Below, in pieces: positions 37,227 to 46,714 of a DNA stretch of 64,000 nt. Location of the stretch: contig JASAOO010003539.1 in NCBI GenBank assembly GCA_030849075.1, positions 41,143 to 105,142 on the forward strand, written 5' to 3'. This DNA comes from Zelonia costaricensis. Lineage: Eukaryota; Euglenozoa; Kinetoplastea; Trypanosomatida; Trypanosomatidae. Position 1 is the first letter of the stretch, and each line of letters begins with the position of its first letter. Under the pieces are notes generated by a model. It did not search any database. It had not been told where the DNA came from and saw only the letters and a program-made list of their open reading frames with translations. Made by a program: the position numbers and the translations under genes.

Positions 37227-38615
37227 ATGCGCTGCGGCGGCTTGCGCGCGTGGCGTCGACTCGCCAGCGGCGCACATGTGCGAGGTGCGGCGACGACGCG
37301 CCACGACGTGACGGAGGCGGAGCTGCGCCACCTGGAGCAGGAAATGCCGCCGCGCGCGCTGCTGCGCGAGATGCGCAGCGCCGACGCCGCCCCGGGTGAG
37401 GCGGACGAGGACACCATCAAGGTGCCCGGCGACTCGTTCGGCATCATGCAAAACCGTGTGGCTTTCTACAAGCCGCTTCAGCGGCAGCCTTTTCCAGGTC
37501 GACTCGGTGCGCTGATGCCGGGCGACACGCACCCCCTCGCCTGCTTCAACTACGACACGGTGCGTCTCATGGCCAGTCGCTACGGCGTCCCGGTCGACGA
37601 GGTCGTCGCCGCGCTGCGCGGCGCCAGCGGTGACATCAATGTTGCAACGGAACTGCTGGAGCAGAAGCTGGACATCGAGGTTGGCTTCGGCAGCTACGGC
37701 CTCGTCTGCCTCGAGTCGTACGCACCAGAAACGTTCTGCCTCGTCTCCTACAACCTGCCCACGTATGCCGCGACCCGACAGGACGAGGTGCTGGACGCGA
37801 TTCACGAGCTGACGCTCTCCGCGGCGGAGCTCCCGCTGGACACGCCGCGCGACCGACTCGTGGACAAGTTTGTGAACCACTGGACCACGGAGGACGACGT
37901 GCCGTGTGGGAAGCTGCTGCGGGCGTACGACATCACCGTGCAGAGCATCGTCATGCTGCCGTTTGGTGACTACGGCGTGCAGGGGTTTCACGTGCTGATG
38001 CCAGTCAAGGAGGAAACTCCAAACATCGGCGTGGCGGCTGCGGCGTGCTGCATGGACCTGCGCACCGGCATCCACAATCGCTTCCGCTTTCATGTCGAGC
38101 GCATCGCCGACTCGGTGAGCGAGCACGTGCTGCAGGAGACGCTGCACTACAATCAGGGCGTGCACCTGCTGCGCCAGCCGTACTGGTTCCGACCGGAGTA
38201 CAGCGTGGAGGAGTTCATCCGGTTCAAGGAGTCGCTGCTGCAGCCAAGCGCGTCGACGTTCGAGATGCGGTACGCCTTCATGTTTGCCCCGCAGTACGGA
38301 CTCCCGCACTACCGCAACCTCGTGGAGCTGGAGAAGCTGAAAATTGCGCAGCACAAGTACGAGAAACACTACGAGGACTTCACTGCGCCGGGCAAATGGC
38401 TGACGAGCGACAACTCGCAGCTGCAGACGGTGGCGGCGGGTGGTGGTGGGTCGAACGCGCCCGGTGGCGCAATGCACAACCACACCAACGACCCGGAGTC
38501 GATTCGCACGGCCATGGAGACGCGCACCGGCCCGCTGCGGCGCACGCTGGAGCAGTCCATGCAGGCCCACGGCGACCGCGTCTTCAACCGTTTCTACCGC
38601 AACAATCTGCACTAG
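37227..38615 (+). CDS. Divergent mitochondrial elongation factor Ts
   Basis: EF-Ts is the nucleotide exchange factor for mitochondrial EF-Tu. The first ~25 residues (MRCGGLRAWRRLASGAHVRG) look like a mitochondrial targeting peptide. A UBA-like N-terminal domain lies at ~107-148 (VDEVVAALRGASGDINVATELLEQKL, matching the GDIxxAxxxL helix of EF-Ts). The core follows at ~155-330: FGSYGLVCLESY, LLRAYDITVQSIVMLPFGDYGVQGFHVLMPV, and the C-terminal signature LLRQPYWFRPEYSVEEFIRF. The TDFV motif that inserts into EF-Tu is replaced: the segment reads SYNLPTYAATRQDEV, so Asp and Phe are Tyr and Ala. A ~130-residue extension unlike EF-Ts ends the 462-aa protein. The call rests on pattern alignment; a mitoribosome-associated protein of the same fold is the alternative. 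Confidence 0.68.
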   Translation: MRCGGLRAWRRLASGAHVRGAATTRHDVTEAELRHLEQEMPPRALLREMRSADAAPGEADEDTIKVPGDSFGIMQNRVAFYKPLQRQPFPGRLGALMPGDTHPLACFNYDTVRLMASRYGVPVDEVVAALRGASGDINVATELLEQKLDIEVGFGSYGLVCLESYAPETFCLVSYNLPTYAATRQDEVLDAIHELTLSAAELPLDTPRDRLVDKFVNHWTTEDDVPCGKLLRAYDITVQSIVMLPFGDYGVQGFHVLMPVKEETPNIGVAAAACCMDLRTGIHNRFRFHVERIADSVSEHVLQETLHYNQGVHLLRQPYWFRPEYSVEEFIRFKESLLQPSASTFEMRYAFMFAPQYGLPHYRNLVELEKLKIAQHKYEKHYEDFTAPGKWLTSDNSQLQTVAAGGGGSNAPGGAMHNHTNDPESIRTAMETRTGPLRRTLEQSMQAHGDRVFNRFYRNNLH

Positions 38616-39557
38616 AGGAGCCGCTGAAGAGAACCTACTGCACGCATTCTCACGAGCCTCGGCGGACCCGTAGACGTGTGCGTTAAGGTGCCCTGGTGTG
38701 CCCCGCCGCCTGCCTGTCTTGCCTTTTTTTTTTCGGTGTAGAGCCGCGGGGCTCGCAAGGGGGACTGAAGAACGGTCCATACGATCACAACGCACAACCA
38801 AACAAAGGCCAAGGTGAACTGCCCATTGCATGTGTCTGCACCCACCCATGTGTTTTTACTGGGCCGGCGACTCTCGAGCGCGCTTGAACAAAATGCGCAG
38901 GAGGGGGGGGGGAGAGGGCTGCTATCCCCCCACAGCTGATGAGCGCGCGTCCGTGTACTCGCACTCGCACTGCCCTCCCCCCTCCCACACTCGCGCCACG
39001 GCGGTGGCGCCGCAGCAACAGCCGCTACCTCTCTATCTTTGCCTCGTGTCCTCGTTGTCCTTTGCTGTATCCAACCGCTGGGGTGGGGGCGCACAAACGC
39101 CTGCTTTTCAACTCACTGCACTCTACACAAACAACTACGCGTACATGGACGTTGACTTGACGCAGCGCCTCTTCGCGATTTTAAAACCAAACGAGAACGA
39201 AAAAAAAAACAAAGAACGTCAGCGGACAGGGCGCTTCACAGCATACGACCCGGAGACGATCAGCCCTTTCCCATCTTTTTTTCTTGCTTCGACAAACCCG
39301 TCCGCATCCGCCATTGCCACCGTCTCTCCATATCTCCCGCTTTTCTTCGTCTTTCGCATCGCACGCCATTTTGCGGTCGACGCACACACACACACACACA
39401 CACACGCACGCACACACATTCGCCTCTGCTTCCCGCAAGTGTCCTTCTGCACGTTACTCTTGTAGTGGCCGCGTCACAGACCGGCACACACACACACACA
39501 CACCCGCTTCGGCTCTTTTCCCTTTTCTCCGTGGTGGTGCGTGCGCACTTAGAAACA
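38616..39557 (+). other. Intergenic region with microsatellites
   Basis: G-run 38903-38911, two AC-repeat blocks (39382-39418 and 39485-39503) and a CT-rich stretch 39506-39532 before the next ATG. The AG at 39551-39552 is seven bases before the ATG. No gene seen. Confidence 0.6.
39382..39503 (+). repeat. Two (CA)n microsatellite blocks
   Basis: CA repeats at 39382-39418 (with CG interruptions) and 39485-39503, flanking a CT-rich segment in the likely 5' processing region of the acylated-protein gene. Confidence 0.9.
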
Positions 39558-39980
39558 ATGGGATGCGGCTCGTCACACGTAGTCGCCGAAGGGGCGGCAA
39601 GTTCCAAGGGGGCCAGCAAGCTGTCCAAGGGCGGGTCGATGCGGAGTAACGCGGCCGACAAACCCGAAGAGACGGAGGCCGACTATCTAGTGCAGTTTGT
39701 CGCCGGATACGTCGGCGACTACCCGCAAAAAGGCACGGTGACCACCTACGAGGACTACCGCGGCTTCGACACGTCCACGACGAATCACGTGTCGAAGAGC
39801 AAGGTGGAAAAGGTCTGCAAGTGGGCTGACCAGGCACTGCAGGAGCGGCAGGGGCTCAACAACGATGTATTCTTCAACCCGCAGAACCCCGCCTCCTGGC
39901 CGAAGGAGGTCATTACCGCCCACCTCACCTCGCCCTCGTTCGCCGACAGGCACACGGTGCAGGAGGGGTCGTACAAGTGA
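39558..39980 (+). CDS. Small N-terminally acylatable protein, 140 aa
   Basis: I do not recognise a domain. The N terminus MGCGSSH fits dual acylation: Gly2 for N-myristoylation (Ser at position 6 favoured) and Cys3 for palmitoylation, as in several trypanosomatid flagellar or pellicular membrane proteins. Residues ~8-40 are Ser/Lys/Gly-rich and disordered-looking. The rest (DYLVQFVAGYVGDYP to VQEGSYK) seems folded, with aromatic residues and a helix near KVEKVCKWADQALQE. There is no calpain-like domain, so it is not an SMP-type small myristoylated protein. A role at the inner face of the plasma or flagellar membrane is inferred from the acylation motif alone. Confidence 0.75.
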   Translation: MGCGSSHVVAEGAASSKGASKLSKGGSMRSNAADKPEETEADYLVQFVAGYVGDYPQKGTVTTYEDYRGFDTSTTNHVSKSKVEKVCKWADQALQERQGLNNDVFFNPQNPASWPKEVITAHLTSPSFADRHTVQEGSYK

Positions 39981-42900
39981 GAGCGGACACCGCCCTGGCA
40001 GCGCCTGAGACTTCTCCGCCGCGACCCGCTTCTCGGTGCCCGCGCCTCGCTCAGTCTCTGTCGCCAGCGCCACGCCCCACGCGAGCCTCCTTTGCATCCC
40101 GACTCCCACCCCCTCCTCTCTCTCAGGCCGCTCCCTTCCCCCTTCAAGTAGAGGTGCGAAGTTGAACGGCGACGAGGGCTGACGAGTGGCGCAGACGCGT
40201 GGAAGTGCGCGTCCTGACTGAGCGCACAAAGCAGAGGAGAGAGCACGTGCGCCTCGCAACAAAAACGTGAAGCTCAGTGCTGCCGCGTCTTGCTGGGGCA
40301 GCCCTGCTGACTCCGCACACGTGCAAAACACGGCTTCTCCCACTGCGTCCGTGCCTACCCCGCAACTCCTGCTCGGTCGTCCTACCCACTCCCCCCTTTT
40401 CCCCTCCGTGGGCATTCGCTCTCCCTTGTGATCGCTGGCGCTGATGCGCTTCGAGTACGACAAGGCCACGGACCAGCAGCAGTTGGTGCTGTTGAAGCCG
40501 TCCGTTGCCCCTTCGACTTCCGCCTCACCTCTCCTCTCCTTCTTTTCTCTTCCTTTTTTTTTTATTTGCTCGCTTCATGTGACAGCGAGAGGTGCGCGTT
40601 GGCTTGCGTCTGCGCGCCGTGCACGCACCGAACTTGTGGGTGGCAGTGCCTTTTCCCCTTTGACTTTGGTGGTCCTCTTCTGTCTTCCATCGTTGCCGTG
40701 CTTTACACTCCCTCCCTTTTTTTCTTTTTGAAGTTCCGCTGCTTCTGCTCCTTCGGTGCCGACTCCACTCTCTTTTGCGCTGTGTGCCCCACGTCGATCT
40801 TTCACTGTCGCATATTCATGTTTTGGCCTGCCAGACGTCTCGCGAACCTGTTGCCGTCCTCAGCTGGCCAAGACTGCGATTTGCTCTTTTGTTTTTTCTT
40901 CCATTTGGCGTCTCGGAGCTGCCTCCGTCTCGGCGCGTTGCTTGGAGCACTTGTCTGTGTGCGTGAATTTGTGCGTCCGTGATGGCAGTGCTGTGCCGCC
41001 GGAGCGGCAGGCACGGGCACGTCGACTTTCGAGCTTCGCAACCGTGCGAGTCGCGGTGTGTAGGTTTGCGCGTGCGCGTCGGTACTGGTGCGCCGGTGTA
41101 AACCTTGGCAGTGCTTGCACCGCCGTCACCGCTTGTAGAGTCGCCAGATGCGGAGGTGTCGCACACGCAGGGCGAGCGTGCGGCGACGACGGCGGCTAGG
41201 AGCGATGAAAGGGGCCAAGCGCAATTTTCTTTTCTCGTCGCCTCGTGCTTCCTGTTCTTCTTCTCCTCTCTCCGCCACGGCGCCTTCGAAACTTCGGCAG
41301 CCCTCCCCGATGCCCATGTTCCTCGTCCTCCTTGTCTGCTTCTGCTCCTCTTCTTGCGTCGCACACGCGCCTACACTGTGGGCCCGCGATCGCATCGTGC
41401 TGCTTTCCCCGCTCTTCCGATTTCGTTGGCCGTCACGGAGGGGGGAGTCCGGATCCACACTACGTCGCTCGTGCCTGGCCGGTGTGTGGGGTTCTGCGGC
41501 TGTGTGTCTCTCTCTCTCCACTCCTGGCACCCCTGGGTTGCAGCGCGTGAGCTTCCGTGGTGGAAGGCGGTGCTTTGATACCAGCGCTGCCCGTTGCTGG
41601 AGCTGCGTTTGAGCGCGCCAGTGCACCACTTTTTTGGTTTTCACGTCGCGCGCCGCTTTTACGGCGCTTCTGGTGCGCGCGTGCGCCAAACTTGCACGCT
41701 GGCGCACGTAGCTGAGCGGCGGTTGCAGGCTCACTTGTGTTGTCGATAAGACGGTGCACACGCACGGCGTTGTGACGCCCCAGGACTCCGCTAGGCGTCC
41801 GGGAGACGTGACTGCGGGGCCCATGGCGGGTCTGGGATGCGGCCCTGCCGGCCCGCGACCCACTTGAAGGAGGGCGACGTGTGAAGGTGGCAGCCCGCTC
41901 ACCGCACTCCTTCTGCTCCCGAGCTGGCGAGAGCAGAGAGCTTCAACTTGTCCTGTCTGTGTGTGTGTATCTCTGCATATGTGTCTTGCCTTCTGTACCT
42001 TCTCCGTTTCTCTTCTCCGGTCAGGGTTGGAAACGGCGTTGCCACCTCCCCCATGTGATTTATCCCTCCCACCTTATAATGAAGTGTGTGCGTGTGCGTC
42101 GCGCGACTGTGGGCGACACGCCTGCCTGACTGACCTTCTTTTCCTTTTGTTTTTCTTTTCCCTTTGGCTGCGCTATGGAGCCGTGACGTGTGTGCGGCAC
42201 TCGCCCACACACCCCCCGTTTTGGCTGTTCTTGTTTTTCCTGTTCTGTTTCTGCCGCTCAGGTTGTGCGTGCCTGCGTGCGGACATGTGCGTCGTGCTGC
42301 GTCTCTCTTCGCGTGTGTGTGTGTGTCTCACTTCTTGTTTCTCTTCCACTTCTTCGCTCTCCGCTTTCCCGAATTGAACTTGGTCTTTTTCAGTGTGGTC
42401 GGCCACCGTGCGCGGTGGCAGGCTTGCACCGCGGTCCTTATCCCTGTGGTGTCAAAGCGTTCAGGGTCTCTCTGCGTGTGTGTGTGTGTGTGTGCGGGTG
42501 TGTGTCTGTAGGTGTGTATGTGTGTGTGTGTGTGTCTCAATGGCGCACAATTTGGCAAAGCAAACAACAAGAGCAACAAAAGGGAGAGAGTCGCCAGGGC
42601 TCTATGCGCGTTTTTGGTTGTCGTGCGCGTGTCGCCTGCATGGGGCGCACTGGGCATGCACCGCCACACGCGACGGGGACGTCATGGCACTCCCCGCTGT
42701 CGCTGAAAGAGGAAGAAGAGCGAACCATGAGGTTCCCGTGTGCGTCTGGCGCCGCTCAACGCCGGTGGGTGGGTGGGGGGAAACTGGCAAGTGGTGCGGG
42801 TCGCCGCGAGACACGCGCCGGGAGCACCGGTGCTGCTTCTTTGCCTCTGTCTTCCACATGGTGAGCGGCTGCTACGGGACGCTGCGCCTCCTCCACACGC

Positions 42901-43227
42901 CGCCCTCTTGCCAACTCTTCCCCGCTCACTGCTTGCATACGGCCTCTCCTCACTTCCCCCCCCTCCCCACAACCCATCCCGCCTCGCCTCCTCAGTCCCT
43001 TCATCGCCCAGCATCGCTCCAACTTTTTGTGGAAGTCACCTGTCGGCTGCCGCGCCAAACACACATACGCACACAGACACACGAACAAGCACCTGAACCA
43101 GAGCATCAGGACGAGTACACAGCCTGCACTTGCCCCTCAGTGCACAAGCCCCCTCTCCTCTCAACGCAACTCCGCGTTGTGCCTCGACTATTTATTTGGC
43201 GCCTCTTGTGAACCCTAGACACGCACC
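39981..43227 (+). other. Longest intergenic region of the window
   Basis: About 3.2 kb. T/C-rich with a GT-repeat block at 42475-42536 and long CT tracts at 42890-42990, where AG at 42994-42995 would give the proteasome gene a 233-nt 5' UTR. Many frames are open, but none shows domain character or a sensible start. A long 3' UTR or an unannotated non-coding transcript could occupy it; nothing in the sequence decides this. Confidence 0.5.
42475..42536 (+). repeat. (GT)n microsatellite block
   Basis: About 60 bp of interrupted GT repeat in intergenic DNA. Confidence 0.9.
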
Positions 43228-43980
43228 ATGAACCGCGCCGGCTTCGACAAGTACATCACCGTGTTCAGCCCGGAGGGGTCGCTGTACCAGGTCGAGTACG
43301 CCTTCAAGGCAGTCACGTACCCCGGTCTGCTCAGCATTGCCATCCGCTGCAAAGATGCCGCCCTCGTCGTCACGCAGCACCAGATTCCCGACCGCCTGAT
43401 GCGGCCCGACTCCGTCACGGCACTCTACGAGGTGGCGCCGGGGGTTGGGTGCTGCGTGACCGGCCGCGCGCCAGACGGCCGCGCGGTGGTGCAGCGGGCG
43501 CGCGAGGAGGCGTCCGACTACCACTACCGCTACGGCGTCTCCATCCCGATCGCGCTGCTGGCGAAGCGCATGGGCGACAAGGCGCAGGTGCGCACGCAGC
43601 AGGCGGGCCTGCGGCCGATGGGCGTGGTGACGACGCTGATTGGCATGGACCAGGGCGACGAGGACGGCTCCCTCAAGCCGCAGATCTTTACGGTCGACCC
43701 GGCCGGCTGGACAGGCGGCCACATCGCCTGCGCGGCGGGGAAGAAGCAGGTGGAGGCGATGGCGTTCCTTGAGAAGCGCCAGAAGGGCACCGAGTTTGAT
43801 GCGCTGAGCGAGAAGGAGGTGGCCATGATTGCGCTGGCGGCGCTGCAGAGCGCCATTGGGACGGCCGTGAAGGCCAGCGAGGTGGAGGTCGGCCGGTGCA
43901 CCGCGGCAAACCCCGCCTTCCAGCGCGTGCCCAACAGCGAGGTCGAGGAGTGGCTGACTGCTGTTGCTGAGGCGGACTGA
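43228..43980 (+). CDS. 20S proteasome subunit alpha-1
   Basis: Part of the outer heptameric ring that gates entry to the 20S core. The 250-aa protein begins MNRAGFDKYITVFSPEGSLYQVEYAFKAV. The FSPEGxLYQVEYA motif is the alpha-subunit signature and the GFDKYITVF lead-in is closest to alpha-1 (PSMA6/Scl1). Other supporting stretches are KDAALVVTQHQIPDRL, YHYRYGVSIPIALLAKRMGDKAQVRTQQAGLRPMGV and VDPAGWTGGHIACAAGKKQ, all in alpha-1 order. No N-terminal threonine nucleophile is expected in alpha subunits and none is present. Length and start agree with the family. Confidence 0.95.
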   Translation: MNRAGFDKYITVFSPEGSLYQVEYAFKAVTYPGLLSIAIRCKDAALVVTQHQIPDRLMRPDSVTALYEVAPGVGCCVTGRAPDGRAVVQRAREEASDYHYRYGVSIPIALLAKRMGDKAQVRTQQAGLRPMGVVTTLIGMDQGDEDGSLKPQIFTVDPAGWTGGHIACAAGKKQVEAMAFLEKRQKGTEFDALSEKEVAMIALAALQSAIGTAVKASEVEVGRCTAANPAFQRVPNSEVEEWLTAVAEAD

Positions 43981-44109
43981 GGGGGCCGCGCGTTGCCCTT
44001 GGCGCCCACGCCGTTTCAGGCAGTGAGCTGCCCCTGTGGGCTTCCACCATTCCCTCACCCCTTCACGCTCGTCCAACCCCCCCCCTCCCCTCCCCGGCCC
44101 CTGTCCCGT

Positions 44110-44157
44110 CCGCCTGAACCCCGCACCGCTTTGGCCTAACGGGGTGCGGGGAGGCGG
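44110..44157 (+). other. Strong stem-loop in probable 3' UTR of proteasome gene
   Basis: Nine pairs (44119-44127 with 44143-44151, CCCCGCACC/GGTGCGGGG) are extended, after a 3-nt bulge GAA (44116-44118), by six more (44110-44115 with 44152-44157, CCGCCT/AGGCGG). The loop is 15 nt. It lies 130 nt after the stop codon. Confidence 0.8.
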
Positions 44158-45600
44158 TTAGCGCCTCGTGTGCCCCTGACGTGCTTATACGCAACGTCAC
44201 GTCGAGCAGCCGACTGAGAGGGAGGCGAAGAGAGGGAAGGGAGGGGGGGGGGGAGTGTGAAGGTGAGCGCTGACACGGAGAAGGAGGTGTGGGGGAGAGG
44301 GGGGGGGCCGCTCTCTCCACTCCCGAGGCATCACGCAGTAGAGATTTCTGCTGTCTGATCGAGGAGTGCACCATCGCCTGTGCTTGTCTGGCGGCAGCAA
44401 TCAATGCGCCGCTGCCTGCGCATGAGTTGCGGAACTCCTTTTCATGTGTTGCTGCATTTCTGTGTTTATGTTTTCAGGTTTGCGTGGGTGAGTGAGTGAG
44501 TGCGTGTGATGTTTGATGACGGCGATGCCGCTGACGTGGGAGCGCCACTGCCTTGTCGCGTTGCTGGATGTCTGAAAGAAGTTGAGAACGCGGGAGTTCA
44601 AGTCGGCCGTCACCACCCACGCGTAGGGCGGGTGGAACGGCGGCGACCGCGGGAAACGGAGCTCGGCGAAACCACCCTCCATAGAGACCGCTCGCTCTGA
44701 CGCTCGCGCCAGGCTGCCCGGCCGCGGTCTCCCGTTCATGTCCCGGCACCCTACCTGACCAGGGCAACAGCAAGCGACCACGGAGAAGTGGAAAAAACAC
44801 GAGGCATCGGCTGAACGCCGTCGTGACACCCTCACCGTTTTGTTCACGCCATTCCCCGCTCGTCAAGCTTGAGTCTGCCGCAGCACATCGCTTTCCCGCA
44901 CTCCTTCTGACGTGTTTTCAGCGTGACTGGGCAGGGCGAGGAGAGCTTCAATGACGTGTCCGTGATGCGTGCTTGATGTGCCGCCTCCGAAACTCGTATC
45001 AAGGCAAAGGAAAGAGAGAGAGACACACACACACAAGAAACACAAACGCGATGCGGTGGCGCACCCAAACTGCCATCCTTTGCGTCTTCTCTGCGCGATC
45101 TTCCGAAAGGGAGGGCACGCAAGACACGAGCGGATGAGCAGGCCTTCTGCCTTCTTCTCTGCGTCGGCGCCGTGGGAGGCGGCAACGCAGTGGAGCGCAG
45201 GTCGCTGACAGGGAAAGCGGCGTGGGTGAGGGAGAGGGGAACCTCCTTTACCCGCCCTGCTCCTCACAGCACGGCGCGTGTGGCTCGTTCGGTAGACACA
45301 AGCGTCGCTGCCCGCACCCCCTGTCCCCCGTCCGCTTGCACGCCGGCCGCGACAGCTCGCTTGTGCTAGCGCTCCTTCTCGACTCCGCTGTTCCCTTCTT
45401 CTTTCCTCTGTGGTTTGCTCTTTGCTCCTCTGTTTTTTGTGTGTTGGACACGTGTATGATGACATGTGGTGGCCGGGGCCTGCCCGCTTCGCGTGTGCGC
45501 TCTCTCTGCACCCTTTAGTACTGTTCTTTGTCCCCAACCCGTTGAAGCTTTTCGTGCGGCCGTGTGCACCTGGTCCCCCCCCCTTCCCCCTTCCCCTCAC

Positions 45601-45602
45601 AG
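45601..45602 (+). promoter_or_regulatory. Candidate spliced-leader acceptor for ATOM40 gene
   Basis: The tract of about 40 C/T bases ends TCACAG; no other AG occurs before the ATG at 45659. The resulting 5' UTR would be 56 nt. Confidence 0.5.
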
Positions 45603-45658
45603 CACCACCTCCTCACTCCTCTTCTCTCTCCTATTCCCTCCTTACATCCCGCGTCACC

Positions 45659-46714
45659 ATGCTGAAGGCCTGGCTTCGCGGGTCCTCGGGCGAGGAGGAG
45701 AAGCCCGCCGAGGAGAAGCGCGTCGTCTCGCGCATGGTCGTCGACGCCGAGAAGCCGCTCGACACCCACGAGAGCTCCGAGAGCGCGCGGCACGAGGCGT
45801 ACCAGAAGAAGCTGTCGGAGTCGCTGAAGGAGGGGCCGCCGTCGCCGGGCAAGACGCTCACGTATGACGGTATGTTCCGCAAGGTGCAGGGCATCCTCCT
45901 CGAGGGCAACGCCAGCGGCGACGACACGCTGGAGGGCATCACGATCAACGTGGCCCGAAACGCGCAGAACACGATGGTGTCGACCAAGTGGGCGCTCATC
46001 AACCCGCAGCAATCCCACTGGGAGATCAACCTGCAGGCCAACGGCTTCAGCGACGTGGTGGCCGCCTCGTGGAGCACGCTGAACCGGTACATGCTCATGT
46101 ACCAGCGCTACTCTAGCACCGGGGCCTTGATCCTGACGCAGTTCATGGCGCAGAAGCAGGGCGGCATGACGCAGGGCAACGTGTTCGCCATGATGCAGTA
46201 CCCCTGGTGGTTTGGGGGGTGCACGCAGGTGCAGTACGTGAAGGGCCAAGCATTTGGGATTAGCCACGTGCAGCGTCTCATCCGCGGCGTGCACGTCGGC
46301 ACGAACCTTTCCGTCGAAGTGCCAACGCACAGCTCCTCCCTTTCGCACGCCGTGTCCATCGCCACACCGAAGAAGGACGTCAGCTTCATGGCGGAGGTGA
46401 CGCCGAGCAATGGGACGTGGAAGCTGGCGGCGACGGCCTTCGACTGGGTGGCCAACACGGATGTGGCCATGGAGCTAGAGTGCAAGGCGGACCGCGGGGA
46501 CATGAAGAGTGTCCTGAACGTCGGCTGCCGTCGCAGCTTTGTCGGCGGTGCGCGGTTGACGACCTCCCTGCTGGGCTTCAACACGGCCAAGGCGAACCTC
46601 GAGCTTCCGTTCGGTGGCGAAGTGCCAGGCATGAACCAGCTTCGCCTCTCCTTGAACTGCGCGTACGACATCCACAGCGGTGCGATGAAGCAGGGACTCG
46701 TCATCACAGCTTAG
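45659..46714 (+). CDS. ATOM40: ATOM40, outer mitochondrial membrane protein translocase
   Basis: Pore of the archaic translocase of the outer mitochondrial membrane, the trypanosomatid counterpart of Tom40. The 351-aa protein has a charged, soluble N-terminal part (~1-70: EEEKPAEEKRVVSRMVVDAEKPLD). From about residue 75 to the end comes a series of amphipathic strands typical of a 19-strand beta-barrel (GITINVARNAQNTMVSTKWALINPQ, GALILTQFMAQKQGGMTQGNVFAMMQYP, ARLTTSLLGFNTAKANLELPF, LRLSLNCAYDIHSGAMKQGLVITA). The C-terminal strand has the alternating hydrophobic pattern of a sorting signal. Identification is by resemblance to the T. brucei protein as I remember it. Confidence 0.85.
   Translation: MLKAWLRGSSGEEEKPAEEKRVVSRMVVDAEKPLDTHESSESARHEAYQKKLSESLKEGPPSPGKTLTYDGMFRKVQGILLEGNASGDDTLEGITINVARNAQNTMVSTKWALINPQQSHWEINLQANGFSDVVAASWSTLNRYMLMYQRYSSTGALILTQFMAQKQGGMTQGNVFAMMQYPWWFGGCTQVQYVKGQAFGISHVQRLIRGVHVGTNLSVEVPTHSSSLSHAVSIATPKKDVSFMAEVTPSNGTWKLAATAFDWVANTDVAMELECKADRGDMKSVLNVGCRRSFVGGARLTTSLLGFNTAKANLELPFGGEVPGMNQLRLSLNCAYDIHSGAMKQGLVITA

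Larger units (their letters stand above)
43981..45658 (+). other. Intergenic region with strong hairpin
   Basis: Contains the hairpin at 44110-44157, G-runs at 44241-44254 and 44300-44307, and C-rich splice tracts before ATOM40: AG at 45601-45602 gives a 56-nt 5' UTR. Open frames here are composition-driven. Confidence 0.6.
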
